Notes: generated by a model from the sequence alone, not told the origin. Positions 27,451-37,548 are shown, numbered from the stretch's first letter. The stretch is DNA of 64,000 nucleotides from Rhodoferax aquaticus (GCF_006974105.1 NZ_CP036282.1:2480001-2544000); one strand, 5' to 3'. Numbers and translations: made by a program.

Positions 27451-30006
27451 ATGAAAGGCCTGAGCGCAAAGGAGGCTGCCGAGCGTTTGCTCCGAGATGG
27501 CCCAAATTCACTACCCAGCGCAGACAAAAGCACCTTACTCGCCATCTGCAGAGAAATGCTCAAAGAGCCAATGTTTGTCCTTCTTATAGCGGCAGGCAGT
27601 CTGTACTTGGTACTGGGCGATGTACAAGAGGGTACGGTGCTGTTTGTACTGGTACTGCTCGTGCTTGCGCTCACCATTTACCAAGAGGGTAAAACCGCCA
27701 GAGCGATTGAAGCCTTACGAGACTTAAGCAGTCCACGCGCACTGGTCCTGCGCGAAGATCGCCAACAGCGCGTTGCAGGAAGTGATGTGGTCGTGGGCGA
27801 CATTCTGGTGTTAGCAGAAGGAGACCGCGTTGCAGCTGACGCCGATTTGTTGGAAGGCGCAGACATTCAAATGGACGAATCCTTGCTCACCGGCGAGTCA
27901 ACCCCCGTAGACAAATCGGTAGAAGTGCAGACCCATGCAACCCCATCAAAAGCGGTCAATGGCCAGTCCATGGACCGACTCAAGAGCCGCCTTTACTCGG
28001 GTACGGTGCTTCTGAAAGGGCATGGGCTTGCGCGCGTCACCGCCACCGGCGAACACAGTGAAATCGGGCGCATAGGTGCAGCCTTAGACACCGTTACAGA
28101 AACGGCGTCGCCACTTAAACAACAAACTGCCCGATTGGTAAAGGTCCTAGCGCTCATCGCATTAGCAGCCAGCCTGTTCATGGTGTTGGCCTTTGGGCTT
28201 GTGCGCGGTGACTGGCTAGGTGCCTTCTTGGCGGGTATCGCATTGGCCATGGCCCTACTTCCTCAAGAATTCACCGTCATCTTGACCGTTTTACCGGCCT
28301 TGGGCGCGTGGCGATTGTCCAAAGAACGTGTGCTCGTACGCCACATCAACGCTATCGAAACATTGGGCGCAACCTCGGTGCTATGTGTAGACAAGACGGG
28401 CACCCTCACCGAGAACCAAATGACCGTGGCGCAGCTCTACAGTCATGTAGAACCAGCCCAAACCCTGGCCATTGACTACGCAAAAGATGAAGCTTTGCCC
28501 GAGCCGTTTCACACCTTGGTGGAATACTCCATATTGGCCAGCATGGTGGACCCGTTCGACCCCATGGACAAAGCATTTCACCGTTTAGGCCAACATTATT
28601 TGCAGGGTACCGAGCATTTGCACCGAGACTGGACCCTCGTGCGCGAATACGGGCTCAATCCTGAGCTGCGGGCTATGTCCCACGTATGGAAGGCCCAGGT
28701 AGGCGACAGCTTTGTCGTCGCGGCCAAGGGCGCGCCTGAAGCCATCATGGACCTATGCCACCTAGACGACTCAGACACTACACGCATCAACCAAGCCGTG
28801 AATGCGATGGCAGCCAAAGGCTTACGGGTGTTGGGTGTAGCGCAGGCACGATTTGTAGGTGACACTTGGCCTAAGCAAGAGCACGACTTTCAGTTCGCCT
28901 TTGTGGGCCTGCTAGGCTTGGCCGACCCTTTGCGACCTGGTATTCCTGAAGCTGTGGCCCAGTGTCACTCTGCGGGCATACGGGTGCTGATGATCACCGG
29001 GGACTACCCCATGACGGCGCGCGCTATCGCCAGTCAAGCCGCGCTGGACTGCAGCACAGACAAGCAGTTGCTCACAGGGGCAGACATTGCCCAACTCTCT
29101 GCCCTTGAGTTGCAAGCCCGTCTGAAAGAAGTCAGCGTCTGCGCGCGTGTGGCGCCAGAGCAAAAGCTACGGATTGTGCAAGCCTTGCAAGCCGACGGCC
29201 AGGTCGTCGCCATGACTGGCGACGGGGTCAATGACGCTCCTGCGCTCAAAGCTGCCCATGTGGGCATTGCTATGGGCGAACGCGGAACTGACGTTGCCCG
29301 CGAGGCCGCTGACTTGGTGCTTTTGGATGACAACTTTGCGTCCATCGTGCGGGCTGTGCGCTTGGGCCGACGTATTTTTGACAACTTGCGCAAATCCATG
29401 TCCTACGTCGTGGCGGTTCACATCCCGATTGCTGGTATGGCCCTTGTGCCAGTACTCATGGGATGGCCTGTTGTACTGTTTCCGCTGCACATTGCATTTC
29501 TGGAGTTGGTGATCGACCCAGCATGTTCGATGGTCTTTGAAAATGAACCTCCAGAGGGCGAACTGATGCAACACTCGCCCAGGTCTCCCGACACACAGCT
29601 GTTCGGCGGTTGGACACTTGCGGTGGCCTTGCTACAAGGCTTGGGCGTGTCTCTGATGGTGGGTGCCGCTTACCTTTGGAGTCGCGAGCACATGGCAGAG
29701 CCCTTGGCACGCGCGTTCACCTTCACAACGCTCGTGTCGAGCAACCTCACCCTGATCTTTTCCAATCGTTCGCGCACGGCATCTATGTGGAAAACATTGT
29801 GGATTCCAAACCGCACCCTCTGGCTTGTGACGGGAGTCACCGCAGTGGTCTTGGGGCTCACCCTCTACGTGCCAAGCTTGGCATCTTTGTTCAAGTTCGG
29901 AGCGTTGCCGATGGAACATCTGTTGCTGGCCGCCCTTGCTGGCTGCATCAGTATGGTTTGGTTTTCGGTGCTGAAACGTGGTTCCTTCTTGGCATCCAAA
30001 CTATGA
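27451..30006 (+). CDS. P-type cation-transporting ATPase
   Basis: An inner-membrane ATP-driven cation pump. The catalytic landmarks are complete: LLTGEST (actuator), CVDKTGTLTENQM with the phosphorylated aspartate, the nucleotide-binding KGAPEAIMDLC, and MTGDGVNDAPALKAAHVGIAMG. The membrane-helix motif that is PEGLP in Ca2+ pumps reads ALLPQEFTVIL here, so it belongs to the PEEF-like branch of P2 pumps whose ion is poorly known. Length 851. A C-terminal block of about six helices (from YVVAVHIPIAGMALVPVL on) completes the membrane domain. Calcium, manganese or magnesium are all possible substrates. Confidence 0.9.
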   Translation: MKGLSAKEAAERLLRDGPNSLPSADKSTLLAICREMLKEPMFVLLIAAGSLYLVLGDVQEGTVLFVLVLLVLALTIYQEGKTARAIEALRDLSSPRALVLREDRQQRVAGSDVVVGDILVLAEGDRVAADADLLEGADIQMDESLLTGESTPVDKSVEVQTHATPSKAVNGQSMDRLKSRLYSGTVLLKGHGLARVTATGEHSEIGRIGAALDTVTETASPLKQQTARLVKVLALIALAASLFMVLAFGLVRGDWLGAFLAGIALAMALLPQEFTVILTVLPALGAWRLSKERVLVRHINAIETLGATSVLCVDKTGTLTENQMTVAQLYSHVEPAQTLAIDYAKDEALPEPFHTLVEYSILASMVDPFDPMDKAFHRLGQHYLQGTEHLHRDWTLVREYGLNPELRAMSHVWKAQVGDSFVVAAKGAPEAIMDLCHLDDSDTTRINQAVNAMAAKGLRVLGVAQARFVGDTWPKQEHDFQFAFVGLLGLADPLRPGIPEAVAQCHSAGIRVLMITGDYPMTARAIASQAALDCSTDKQLLTGADIAQLSALELQARLKEVSVCARVAPEQKLRIVQALQADGQVVAMTGDGVNDAPALKAAHVGIAMGERGTDVAREAADLVLLDDNFASIVRAVRLGRRIFDNLRKSMSYVVAVHIPIAGMALVPVLMGWPVVLFPLHIAFLELVIDPACSMVFENEPPEGELMQHSPRSPDTQLFGGWTLAVALLQGLGVSLMVGAAYLWSREHMAEPLARAFTFTTLVSSNLTLIFSNRSRTASMWKTLWIPNRTLWLVTGVTAVVLGLTLYVPSLASLFKFGALPMEHLLLAALAGCISMVWFSVLKRGSFLASKL

Positions 30007-30044
30007 AACTCGCACCGTGCTGCGGTGCGATACACACCTAGGCT

Positions 30045-30359
30045 TTAGGCTTGGTCTTCGTCGTGACTTCGAACAGACTTGGTCTTTCGGTGCCCCGCTT
30101 TGGCAATGAGCTCTAGGTAAAACGCATCAGCACCCGCTTGGGCAACCTCATCGATCAAGCCCGTGATCGTCGCAAAGTGCACCACCTGTGCAAGGTCAGC
30201 ACTCAACCCAAATTTGCAGTCGAAGTCCCAAAAATCGACGCCTTCAGGCAGAGGTACGCGGCGTTGGCGCTTGACGTATTTACGGATTTCGTGCTTGGTC
30301 GCGTCCAGCACGCGGTCACGGTTTTTGCCTTCGATATTGAGTTTGAATGTTTTTTTCAC
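30045..30359 (-). CDS. DUF6172-like small cytosolic protein
   Basis: A 104-residue basic protein beginning KKTFKLNIEGKNRDRVLDA and continuing KHEIRKYVKRQRRVPLPEGV and DFWDFDCKFG. The pattern matches what I recall as the DUF6172 family of proteobacteria; function unknown. The GTG start at 30357-30359 is chosen because AAAGGA lies just before it and the family begins KKTF. An upstream ATG (MPTKDL) is possible. It converges on the P-type ATPase gene. Confidence 0.75.
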   Translation of the reverse strand: MKKTFKLNIEGKNRDRVLDATKHEIRKYVKRQRRVPLPEGVDFWDFDCKFGLSADLAQVVHFATITGLIDEVAQAGADAFYLELIAKAGHRKTKSVRSHDEDQA

Positions 30360-30499
30360 TAGGTCCTTTGTGGGCATGAATTGCCACGTTTGGCGCGTGG
30401 AGCCACGCAACTTGCAAGGGTAGGATTATGCAACTGCACGCCACGGGATAAACTCGACCCCCGCGAGCGCACGCTCCACACCCCTACCAAAGCCATCTC

Positions 30500-31768
30500 A
30501 TGCCATTTTCTTCACTGGGTTTGTCGCCTGCCCTGATACGCGCAGTTCAAGCCAAAGCCTACGTGGCACCTACGCCCATTCAGCAAGCGGCCATCCCCCC
30601 TGCACTGCTAGGGAACGACGTACTGGGCTCCGCGCAAACCGGTTCCGGCAAAACGGCTGCGTTTGCACTGCCCTTGCTAGAAAAATTGGCAAAAACCACG
30701 CTTTTTAGCCCCCGCAAAACCCTGGCACTGGTATTAGCACCGACCCGTGAACTGGCAATACAAATTGGCGACGAAATACGTAGTCTGGCCCAGCATTTGC
30801 CCCAAGCCATCAAAGTCAGCACCGTGTTTGGTGGTGTGTCCATCAACCCGCAAATGATGGGTCTGCGCGGCGGTACCGATGTCTTGGTTGCCACCCCAGG
30901 GCGCCTCTTGGACCTGATCGACCACAACGCGCTGAGCTTGGCGCATGTCAGCACACTGGTACTTGACGAGGCAGACCGCTTGCTAGACCTTGGGTTTGAA
31001 CAAGAACTCGAGCGCATTCTGGGCTTGCTGCCCGCGCAACGGCAAAGCCTGTTCTTCTCAGCCACATTTCCCCCTGCCGTCCAAACACTGGCGCGCACCA
31101 TGCTCAAGGACCCGGTGCGCGTAGACGTGCTGCCCGATCCACAAGCACCGCTAGAAATTACTCACAGTGCCTTCGCGGTGGACAACGGCAAGCGCACCCA
31201 ACTTTTGCGCCACCTCATTACCAATAACGACTGGCAGCGCGTACTCGTCTTTGTAGCTACCAAACATGCTGCGGAAATCGTGGCTGACAAATTGCGCAAG
31301 GCTGGATTGAGCGCAGAGCCGTTTCATGGCGTGCTGAGCCAAGGCAAACGCAGCCAAGTGCTGGCTGATTTCAAAGCCTCACGACTCAAGGTCGTGGTCG
31401 CAACCGATGTAGCCTCCCGCGGCATCGACATTGCCCAGCTGCCCGTGGTGGTCAACTTCGACTTGCCCCGCTCTACCGTTGACTACACCCACCGGATTGG
31501 GCGTACCGGCCGTGCAGGTGAAGCTGGCCTCGCGGTGAGCTTTGTCACCGCGGACTCTGACGCCCATTTTCAACTCATCCAGCGCCGCCAAGGCTTGGCT
31601 GTGGCCCTTGAGCAAGTGGCGGGATTTGAGCGGATGGAGACAGCCCAGGTCAAGCCCAACGTCGAGGACCTAGGCCACGGGGTTGGGGGCGTTAAGGGCA
31701 AGCGCCCCAGTAAAAAAGACAAACTACGCGCTGCAGCAGCGCTGGCGGCTCACCACAAGCAGGCATAG
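30500..31768 (+). CDS. rhlE: DEAD-box ATP-dependent RNA helicase, RhlE-like
   Basis: An RNA helicase likely active in ribosome assembly or RNA decay. All core motifs are visible: the Q motif (PTPIQQAAIP), GSAQTGSGKTAAFALPLL, PTRELAIQI, TPGRLLDLID, LDEADRLLDLGF, FSATFPP, and in the second domain VVATDVASRGIDIAQLP and HRIGRTGRAG. The C-terminal extension is short and basic (KGKRPSKKDKLRAAAAL). Length 422 fits RhlE. Confidence 0.92.
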   Translation: MPFSSLGLSPALIRAVQAKAYVAPTPIQQAAIPPALLGNDVLGSAQTGSGKTAAFALPLLEKLAKTTLFSPRKTLALVLAPTRELAIQIGDEIRSLAQHLPQAIKVSTVFGGVSINPQMMGLRGGTDVLVATPGRLLDLIDHNALSLAHVSTLVLDEADRLLDLGFEQELERILGLLPAQRQSLFFSATFPPAVQTLARTMLKDPVRVDVLPDPQAPLEITHSAFAVDNGKRTQLLRHLITNNDWQRVLVFVATKHAAEIVADKLRKAGLSAEPFHGVLSQGKRSQVLADFKASRLKVVVATDVASRGIDIAQLPVVVNFDLPRSTVDYTHRIGRTGRAGEAGLAVSFVTADSDAHFQLIQRRQGLAVALEQVAGFERMETAQVKPNVEDLGHGVGGVKGKRPSKKDKLRAAAALAAHHKQA

Positions 31769-31770
31769 GA

Positions 31771-31821
31771 TTCGCTATCACTTGCATAGCACCTTCCGCT
31801 TTATCTATGGGCGCAGGGCAT
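31771..31821. repeat. Possible degraded dispersed repeat after rhlE
   Basis: The spacer between the convergent rhlE and kinase genes contains TTCGCTATCACTTGCATAGC followed by ACCTTCCGCTTTATCTATGG, resembling the GCTAT...ATAGC half of the family-wide intergenic repeat also seen at 17825 and 43532. Weak evidence, by eye only. Confidence 0.3.
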
Positions 31822-31843
31822 GATTTTCACCACAATTCGCGGA

Positions 31844-34174
31844 TCAAGTGCTCGGTGCCACCCGTGGCAAAGCGACTGTAAAGGTCGTTCCCTGCCCTAA
31901 GGTGCTGGTGACCTCTATGCGACCCGCATGCAGGTCCACCGAATGTTTGACGATGGCCAAACCCAAACCCGTGCCCGGAATGGTTCCAACATTGGTCGCA
32001 CGGTGAAAACTCTCAAACAGTCGACTGATGTCCTCTTGCGGTATGCCAATCCCTTGATCTGCCACCGTAAATACCCATTCCGAGGGGTCGCACTCCACAT
32101 GAAACTGGACCTGCGTGCCTTGTGGGGAGTACTTCAAGGCGTTTGAGAGCAAGTTCTCGAACATATGCTGCATCAACCGTTCATCAAGCCATGCGTGGGC
32201 ATTTGAATCTGAAATGGAAAGCTTGATGCGCTGATAGGCCTCCCCCGCGTCTTCGGTGTCAGGCCTCACCTGCTGCACCAGTTTGCTCAGAAACGGCAGC
32301 AGCTCCACCAAGCTCGGGCTGAACTCCACCTGGCGTGACTCGCCTTGCCCGATGGTCAAAATATCTTCAAGCATTTTCGTCATCCGCTTAACGGAAGTGC
32401 CAATGCTTTGGAAAAGGACATCGCGCTCAGTCACAGGCAGGCGATCGGCGTAGTGCTGAAGCAAGTCCTTGGACGACATGATGGTGGCCAAAGGCGTTCT
32501 AAACTCATGCGAAGCCATCGCAACAAATCGTGACTTGAGCTGATTCAACTCACGTTGCTGGGCCAGCGAGGTGCGTATCTCGTCTTCCGCCTGTTTGCGC
32601 AGTGTGATGTCCCGAATGAAGGCACAAAACTCAAACTGATTAGGGTCTTCCAGATTCACCCGGGTGATCGCCAGTTCGATGGGAAATTCGCGGCCACTGC
32701 GGTGCAAGGCTGAAATCTCAATACGCCGATCCACAACGGTCGTCATATGGGTCGACATATAGCGGTTCATGCCCAAGACGTGCCGGTTTCTGTAAGCCGA
32801 TGGAACAATCGTATCTTGCAGTTGTCGCCCCAACGCCTCACGGCTGGACCAGCCAAAAATTACCTCGGCTTGTCGGTTCCACCCCACCACGCTGCCCTCA
32901 GCATCCACCCGCACCACGGCATCCAATGCGGTGTCCACGATGCCCTGCAGCTTTTGCTTGCTTTGTGCCAGCATGGACACGGTGGCCTGCAACTCTTGGG
33001 TCCGCAAGGCAATGCGAACCTCCAAATCGTTGTTGAGGTCGTGGAGCTCCTGCTCAATGCGTTTGCGCTCTGTGATATCGCGCACGGTTGACTGCAACAC
33101 GCGCTCACCGTCGTAATCAAACGCTGACAACAAAACTTCCGCTGGAAAATGGCTACCGTCCAAGCGTTTGAAAGCCCACTCAAAGCGGTACTCGCCGGTC
33201 TGAAAACCACGCTCGATTGCGCGGTCTGCCGCATGAAAGGTGCTGTTGGCCCCCCTATCGCCAGCCAATGAAAGATCCGAAAAGTGCAGTCCAATCAGCT
33301 CCGCGCGGTGAGACATGCCAAACATCTCCAAGGCCCGCTTGTTGCAGTCAAAAAAGCCACGGTCCGTGAGCAGCATGACGGCATCGTTGGAGCCGTTGTA
33401 AATCGCGTCCAAACGATCTGCAAACCTGGACTTTTCAGCCAACAGCGTAGCCGATCGCTGTTCGGCTACCCGCAGTTCATTCAACCCGTTTTTGAACCGT
33501 TCCACGGCACGGGACAACACCCCAATCTGATCGTCACGTGCCATACCGGACAACTTGACGGCGGTATCGCCTTGGTTTAGCTGCTCCAAGGCATACACGA
33601 TGTCCGAAAAAGGCTGTGTCAACCTGCGGCTGACCAAGAAAACAGAGAGCGAGATGGCGAGAATCAGAACCAAACCTGAAATGCTTGCCTGCACTACCTG
33701 CCATTGCAGCTTGCGGCTAATCGTCGCACCAGACACGGTGAGCTCAATCTTGCCAACCACAAACGTGCGCTCAGCTGAGGCGTACACCACATCGCGATTC
33801 ACGGTGATCGCGCGGCTGTCTTGCACGCGAGTAGCTCCCGTATTCACTAGCTCCGAACCATCGGAACCCCACACGCGTAGGCGCAAAACTTCAGGGTCGC
33901 GGCCAATCGCATCGCCCACGCTTTGGATCGCCAAAGTATTGATATCGAACAAGGGACGGGCTAGGGCCTTGGACACAATACTGGCTAGGTTACTCACACG
34001 GTCCCGCAACTCAGCTTCCGCACTGATGCGCATGGACTCAATGGCAATGACCGTGCTAAAGACGCCCGCCAATGTCACGGACAGGAGCACCGCCGCCCAT
34101 ACCCGAAAGCGCAAATCTTTGCGCCAACGCGCAGCCAGTGCGTCTACAAAAAACATGAACGGAACACGCAACAT
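31844..34174 (-). CDS. Membrane-bound PAS histidine kinase, orphan
   Basis: A sensor kinase of 776 residues. Two membrane helices (about residues 20-40 and 160-180) bracket a periplasmic loop of about 115 residues; a HAMP linker follows (RRLTQPFSDIVYALEQLNQG). Two PAS/PAC domains come next (NDAVMLLTDRGFFDCNKRAL and DAVVRVDAEGSVVGWNRQAE), then HisKA with the phosphorylated His in MASHEFRTPLATI (about residue 555). The ATPase domain has ENLLSNALKYSP, DQGIGIP and GTGLGLAIVKH. No response regulator is adjacent. I prefer ATG 34172-34174 over a TTG at 34192. It follows a periplasmic binding protein gene by about 60 bases on the same strand. Confidence 0.92.
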   Translation of the reverse strand: MLRVPFMFFVDALAARWRKDLRFRVWAAVLLSVTLAGVFSTVIAIESMRISAEAELRDRVSNLASIVSKALARPLFDINTLAIQSVGDAIGRDPEVLRLRVWGSDGSELVNTGATRVQDSRAITVNRDVVYASAERTFVVGKIELTVSGATISRKLQWQVVQASISGLVLILAISLSVFLVSRRLTQPFSDIVYALEQLNQGDTAVKLSGMARDDQIGVLSRAVERFKNGLNELRVAEQRSATLLAEKSRFADRLDAIYNGSNDAVMLLTDRGFFDCNKRALEMFGMSHRAELIGLHFSDLSLAGDRGANSTFHAADRAIERGFQTGEYRFEWAFKRLDGSHFPAEVLLSAFDYDGERVLQSTVRDITERKRIEQELHDLNNDLEVRIALRTQELQATVSMLAQSKQKLQGIVDTALDAVVRVDAEGSVVGWNRQAEVIFGWSSREALGRQLQDTIVPSAYRNRHVLGMNRYMSTHMTTVVDRRIEISALHRSGREFPIELAITRVNLEDPNQFEFCAFIRDITLRKQAEDEIRTSLAQQRELNQLKSRFVAMASHEFRTPLATIMSSKDLLQHYADRLPVTERDVLFQSIGTSVKRMTKMLEDILTIGQGESRQVEFSPSLVELLPFLSKLVQQVRPDTEDAGEAYQRIKLSISDSNAHAWLDERLMQHMFENLLSNALKYSPQGTQVQFHVECDPSEWVFTVADQGIGIPQEDISRLFESFHRATNVGTIPGTGLGLAIVKHSVDLHAGRIEVTSTLGQGTTFTVALPRVAPST

Positions 34175-34235
34175 GGCCCCAAGGCAAGGCAACGGTGGCG
34201 ACTAGGCCTGCAGCCAACAACTTTTCTGAACGCCA

Positions 34236-35078
34236 TCAAGGTGCAATGCCTTCCAATGCCTGCGCTTCTATCAATCGGTAAGGCGCTGCCTTGCGCTGTT
34301 GCTCCACGCTGTTCCAAAACTCGTTGGCGAGCGCGGGCGAGGTTTCCACCAAACGGTGGGAGAACATCAAAAAGTAGGGTTTCTCGACCAATGGCTGCGG
34401 CAACACTTCGAGCTTATCCGCAAGTTTGGGCTCTTGCCGCATCCAGTACCTCAGCTCGTTGCCCAATACTGCGGCAGCGCTCACCCGCCCAGCCATCAAC
34501 TTTTGGAGTAACTCCGCGATGCTGCTACTTCCATCGTCGACCAGCACATCCATACTCAGCAACTGTTCACCAATGGAATACCCTAGCTGCGTTCCAACAG
34601 GGCCATCGACGTGAGAGAAAGCGCGGCCATTCCATTGGATCGCTGAGAATTTTCTACGTACCAATACATAGCGCTCCACATACAAGCGCTTGCTCGCGTC
34701 CGGCGTTTTCCCACCCGGATAGGCGCCCATTTCTAATCTATCTGACTTAAAGCTGGCCCCAATAGCGCCATCCACTGCATTTGATTTGAGTTCTGCTAGG
34801 CAACGCTTCCAAGGCAAGGGCACGTACTCCACGCGCACCCCTACGTTGATTGCAACTGCATTTATCAACGAGAAGTTGAGCCCAGTTCCCTCCCGGGTGC
34901 GCCAAGGCCTTACATCAGCCTGCTCAAAACACAAGCGCAGCAGGCTGGGCCCCTGTGTTGCAGTAAACCCAACACCAGGGTGCAAACCCATCACGCCCGC
35001 CGTGAGCGCTTGCGATAGGCCAACCACGGCGTTGCGACGATTCATGCTGTTCACTGTATCCATCTCGCTAGACCCCAT
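34236..35078 (-). CDS. Periplasmic solute-binding protein, family 3
   Basis: A small-molecule binding protein of the amino-acid (SBP_bac_3) type, 280 residues. After an N-terminal signal region (MNRRNAVVGLSQALTAGVM), it has LLRLCFEQADVRPWRTREGT, GLNFSLINAVAINVGVRVEYV and LKSNAVDGAIGASFKSDRLE, the usual lobe-1 pattern. No ABC permease or ATPase gene lies beside it; instead the next gene on the same strand is a membrane sensor kinase. It may therefore deliver a ligand signal to the kinase. The start ATG at 35078 has GAGG seven bases upstream. Confidence 0.82.
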   Translation of the reverse strand: MGSSEMDTVNSMNRRNAVVGLSQALTAGVMGLHPGVGFTATQGPSLLRLCFEQADVRPWRTREGTGLNFSLINAVAINVGVRVEYVPLPWKRCLAELKSNAVDGAIGASFKSDRLEMGAYPGGKTPDASKRLYVERYVLVRRKFSAIQWNGRAFSHVDGPVGTQLGYSIGEQLLSMDVLVDDGSSSIAELLQKLMAGRVSAAAVLGNELRYWMRQEPKLADKLEVLPQPLVEKPYFLMFSHRLVETSPALANEFWNSVEQQRKAAPYRLIEAQALEGIAP

Positions 35079-35188
35079 GAAAGCACCTCACCCACCCTGA
35101 GAGGCAAAGGGCCGATCTTACTGGCAGACGTCATGTTTTAGCGACTGTAGAAGCACGAGGATGCAAACCTTTTTCCAATGCCACGCCC

Positions 35189-36118
35189 CTAGCGAATATG
35201 TCCCGTCGATGCTGCGTTCTGGCTCGCCAGTGTTGGACGCACTGCGGTTAGAAAATTAGTCAGTGACTCGGGCAACGCAGCCCCTTTTCGCCACGCCAGG
35301 CCCACGTCCAGAGCGGGCAATGCCACCGCCAAGGGCCTTGCCTCGATACGGTCACCTTCCAGTGACCATGGGCGGTACAGCATGTCAGGCAACACCGAAC
35401 AACCTGCCCCGGTCGCAACCAAGCTGCGCACCGCCTCCACGGAGGAGGTTCGAATCAGCACCTTGGGGTCTGATCCCGCGTCGTTCCAAAGTGCTGTGCT
35501 CGCGTCTCCCAGCTCATCGACCTGGAGTAACACCAATGCATGTTGCGCGAGGTCTGACGCAAAAACCTTCTCTTCACCAGCCAAGCGATGGTTCACCGGG
35601 CACCACACGCGCCAGCCCGAGCGCAAAATAGTTTCCGTTGCCAAGGCCCGGTAGTTTTGCAACTGCGACACCACAATCAAGGCGACATCCAGCTCGCCGC
35701 TGACTAGCAAATGCTCAAGGTAATCGCGACGGTCTTCGGTGATGTGCACGTCTATGCGGGGGAACACCCGCTTGAAACGCTCCAAGAGAAACGGCAAGTA
35801 GTAACCCACCATCAGGCTGGTCACACCTATATTCAAGCTGCCCGTTACCGTGTGGGGGCGCGAGGACAGCGCATCCCGTGCGTTGCGCATGGCGACCTCA
35901 ATTTGGTGCGCGTGGCGCAGAAACTGGTGCCCCGCATGCGTCAGCGACATACCGCGTGCACGCCGCTCAAACAAGAGGGTGCCAAGGTCCGCCTCAATCT
36001 GTGCGATAGCCTGCGAAACCACCGACTGAGACACCCCCAGCTCGTGAATTGCAGCCGATATGGAGCCAGATTCCGCCACCGCTATGAAATACCGAATGCT
36101 CTTAAAAGAAGTGCTCAT
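35189..36118 (-). CDS. LysR-family transcriptional regulator
   Basis: A 309-residue LysR regulator. The winged HTH is at residues 4-65 (FKSIRYFIAVAESGSISAAI, LGVSQSVVSQAIAQIEADLG, LLFERRARGMSLTHAG) and the effector-binding domain fills the rest (GSLNIGVTSLMVGYYLPFLL). I start it at ATG 36116-36118 (MSTSFKSIRYF); upstream in-frame ATGs give a non-typical extension. It is divergent from a polyamine-type ABC importer operon and is its likely regulator, with a product of polyamine breakdown as possible effector (inference). Confidence 0.92.
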   Translation of the reverse strand: MSTSFKSIRYFIAVAESGSISAAIHELGVSQSVVSQAIAQIEADLGTLLFERRARGMSLTHAGHQFLRHAHQIEVAMRNARDALSSRPHTVTGSLNIGVTSLMVGYYLPFLLERFKRVFPRIDVHITEDRRDYLEHLLVSGELDVALIVVSQLQNYRALATETILRSGWRVWCPVNHRLAGEEKVFASDLAQHALVLLQVDELGDASTALWNDAGSDPKVLIRTSSVEAVRSLVATGAGCSVLPDMLYRPWSLEGDRIEARPLAVALPALDVGLAWRKGAALPESLTNFLTAVRPTLASQNAASTGHIR

Positions 36119-36386
36119 TGTCCATTTTGGGGCGGATTTAAGCCCAATTTCGTGCATAAAGGTGCAAAAAATCAAAGACTCTAAGAGTTCAAAACCTAGG
36201 GTAAACCACTAAAAATTGAATTACTCGATAAGGTTTCTGTTTTTCCGATGGATTGTATTGGCCAGACCCTATGGTTCGCCCCAACAAATCAACCTAAGAT
36301 GAAACCATTGATGCACACCCCACGTTGCACCAACCCAAAACAGGTCTGCAGCCGCAGACCAAAACCCTGGCCCAAGGAGATCTTTG
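36119..36386. promoter_or_regulatory. Divergent control region, LysR gene / polyamine importer
   Basis: This 268-base, AT-rich spacer must hold both promoters. An 11-base palindrome ACTCT-A-AGAGT is at 36178-36188, of the size of a LysR half-operator. Nearer the importer, a perfect 7-bp stem-loop GGTCTGC-AGCC-GCAGACC (36343-36360) lies in the presumed mRNA leader, about 26 bases before the ATG. No clear -35/-10 pair could be chosen by eye. Confidence 0.4.
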
Positions 36387-37538
36387 ATGAAAAAAATGCG
36401 AATTCTGAGTGGGGGCCTCTTGGCCCTTGGCGCAACATGTTCAGCGTTGGCTGCCCCTCCTGCCAGTATCGGCAAGGGCGAGGGACAACTCAACATCATT
36501 GCATGGGCCGGATACATCGAACGCGGAGAAACCGACAAAGCCTATGACTGGGTCACAGGCTTTGAAAAACAAACCGGGTGCAAGGTCAACGCCAAGAGTG
36601 CGGCCACGTCTGATGAAATGGTGTCGCTCATGAAAGCCGGTGGCTATGACTTGGTTACCGCTTCCGGAGATGCCAGCCTGCGCCTGATTGCATCCAAGCT
36701 AGTACAAGAGATCAACCCGGCCTTGGTGCCCTCTTGGAAAAACGTAGATGCCCGCTTGCAAAACGCAAATTGGCACACGGTAGACGGCAAGCACTACGGC
36801 GTGCCCTACCAATGGGGCCCCAACGTGTTGATGTACAACACCACGGTATTCAAGAAACCCCCAACATCCTGGTCGGTGGTGTTTGACGCGCAAAACCTGC
36901 CTGACGGCAAGCCCAACAAAGGCCGCATCCAAGCCTACGACGGCGCCATTTACATTGCTGACGCGGCACTCTACTTGATGAGCAAAAAGCCTGAGCTTGG
37001 CATCAAAGACCCCTACGAGCTCAACGAAGCCCAGTACGCTGCGGTGATGGAACTCTTGCGCGGCCAAAAAACGCTGGCCCACCGCTACTGGCACGACGCC
37101 ACCGTACAAATGAACGACTTCAAGAACGAAGGCGTCGTTGCATCTGGCTCATGGGGCTACCAAGTCAATGCGCTGAAAGGCGAGAAAAAACCAATCGCTT
37201 CCACGATCCCTAAGGAAGGCGTCACCGGTTGGGCAGACACCACCATGCTGCATGCGTCGGCCAAGAACACCAACTGCGCCTACCTCTGGATGGAACACTC
37301 CTTGAGCGACAAGTTGCAAGCACCGTTGGCTGAATGGTTCGGCGCCAACCCCGCTGTACCTGCTGCCTGCAAAGCCAAAGCCCCAGGCGGCAGCAACTTC
37401 TGCAAAGACAACGGGTTTGAACGCTTCACGCAAGTCAAGTTCTGGAAAACCCCTGAGGCCAAGTGCAGCACCCAAGGTACTTGCGTGCCCTACTCCAAGT
37501 GGGCCTTGGACTACATCGCCATCATGGGCGGACGTTAA
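36387..37538 (+). CDS. Polyamine-type ABC importer, periplasmic binding protein
   Basis: A PotD/PotF-like binding protein for putrescine or spermidine, 383 residues. It has a signal peptide ([22 protein letters not shown]), then [20 protein letters not shown] and [20 protein letters not shown], and [18 protein letters not shown], typical of the family. The C-terminal part has four or more cysteines ([33 protein letters not shown]), probably disulfide-bonded. The ATG at 36387 has GGAG seven bases upstream. It is the first gene of a five-gene operon. Confidence 0.9.
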   Translation: MKKMRILSGGLLALGATCSALAAPPASIGKGEGQLNIIAWAGYIERGETDKAYDWVTGFEKQTGCKVNAKSAATSDEMVSLMKAGGYDLVTASGDASLRLIASKLVQEINPALVPSWKNVDARLQNANWHTVDGKHYGVPYQWGPNVLMYNTTVFKKPPTSWSVVFDAQNLPDGKPNKGRIQAYDGAIYIADAALYLMSKKPELGIKDPYELNEAQYAAVMELLRGQKTLAHRYWHDATVQMNDFKNEGVVASGSWGYQVNALKGEKKPIASTIPKEGVTGWADTTMLHASAKNTNCAYLWMEHSLSDKLQAPLAEWFGANPAVPAACKAKAPGGSNFCKDNGFERFTQVKFWKTPEAKCSTQGTCVPYSKWALDYIAIMGGR

Positions 37539-37548
37539 GCGAAAAACT

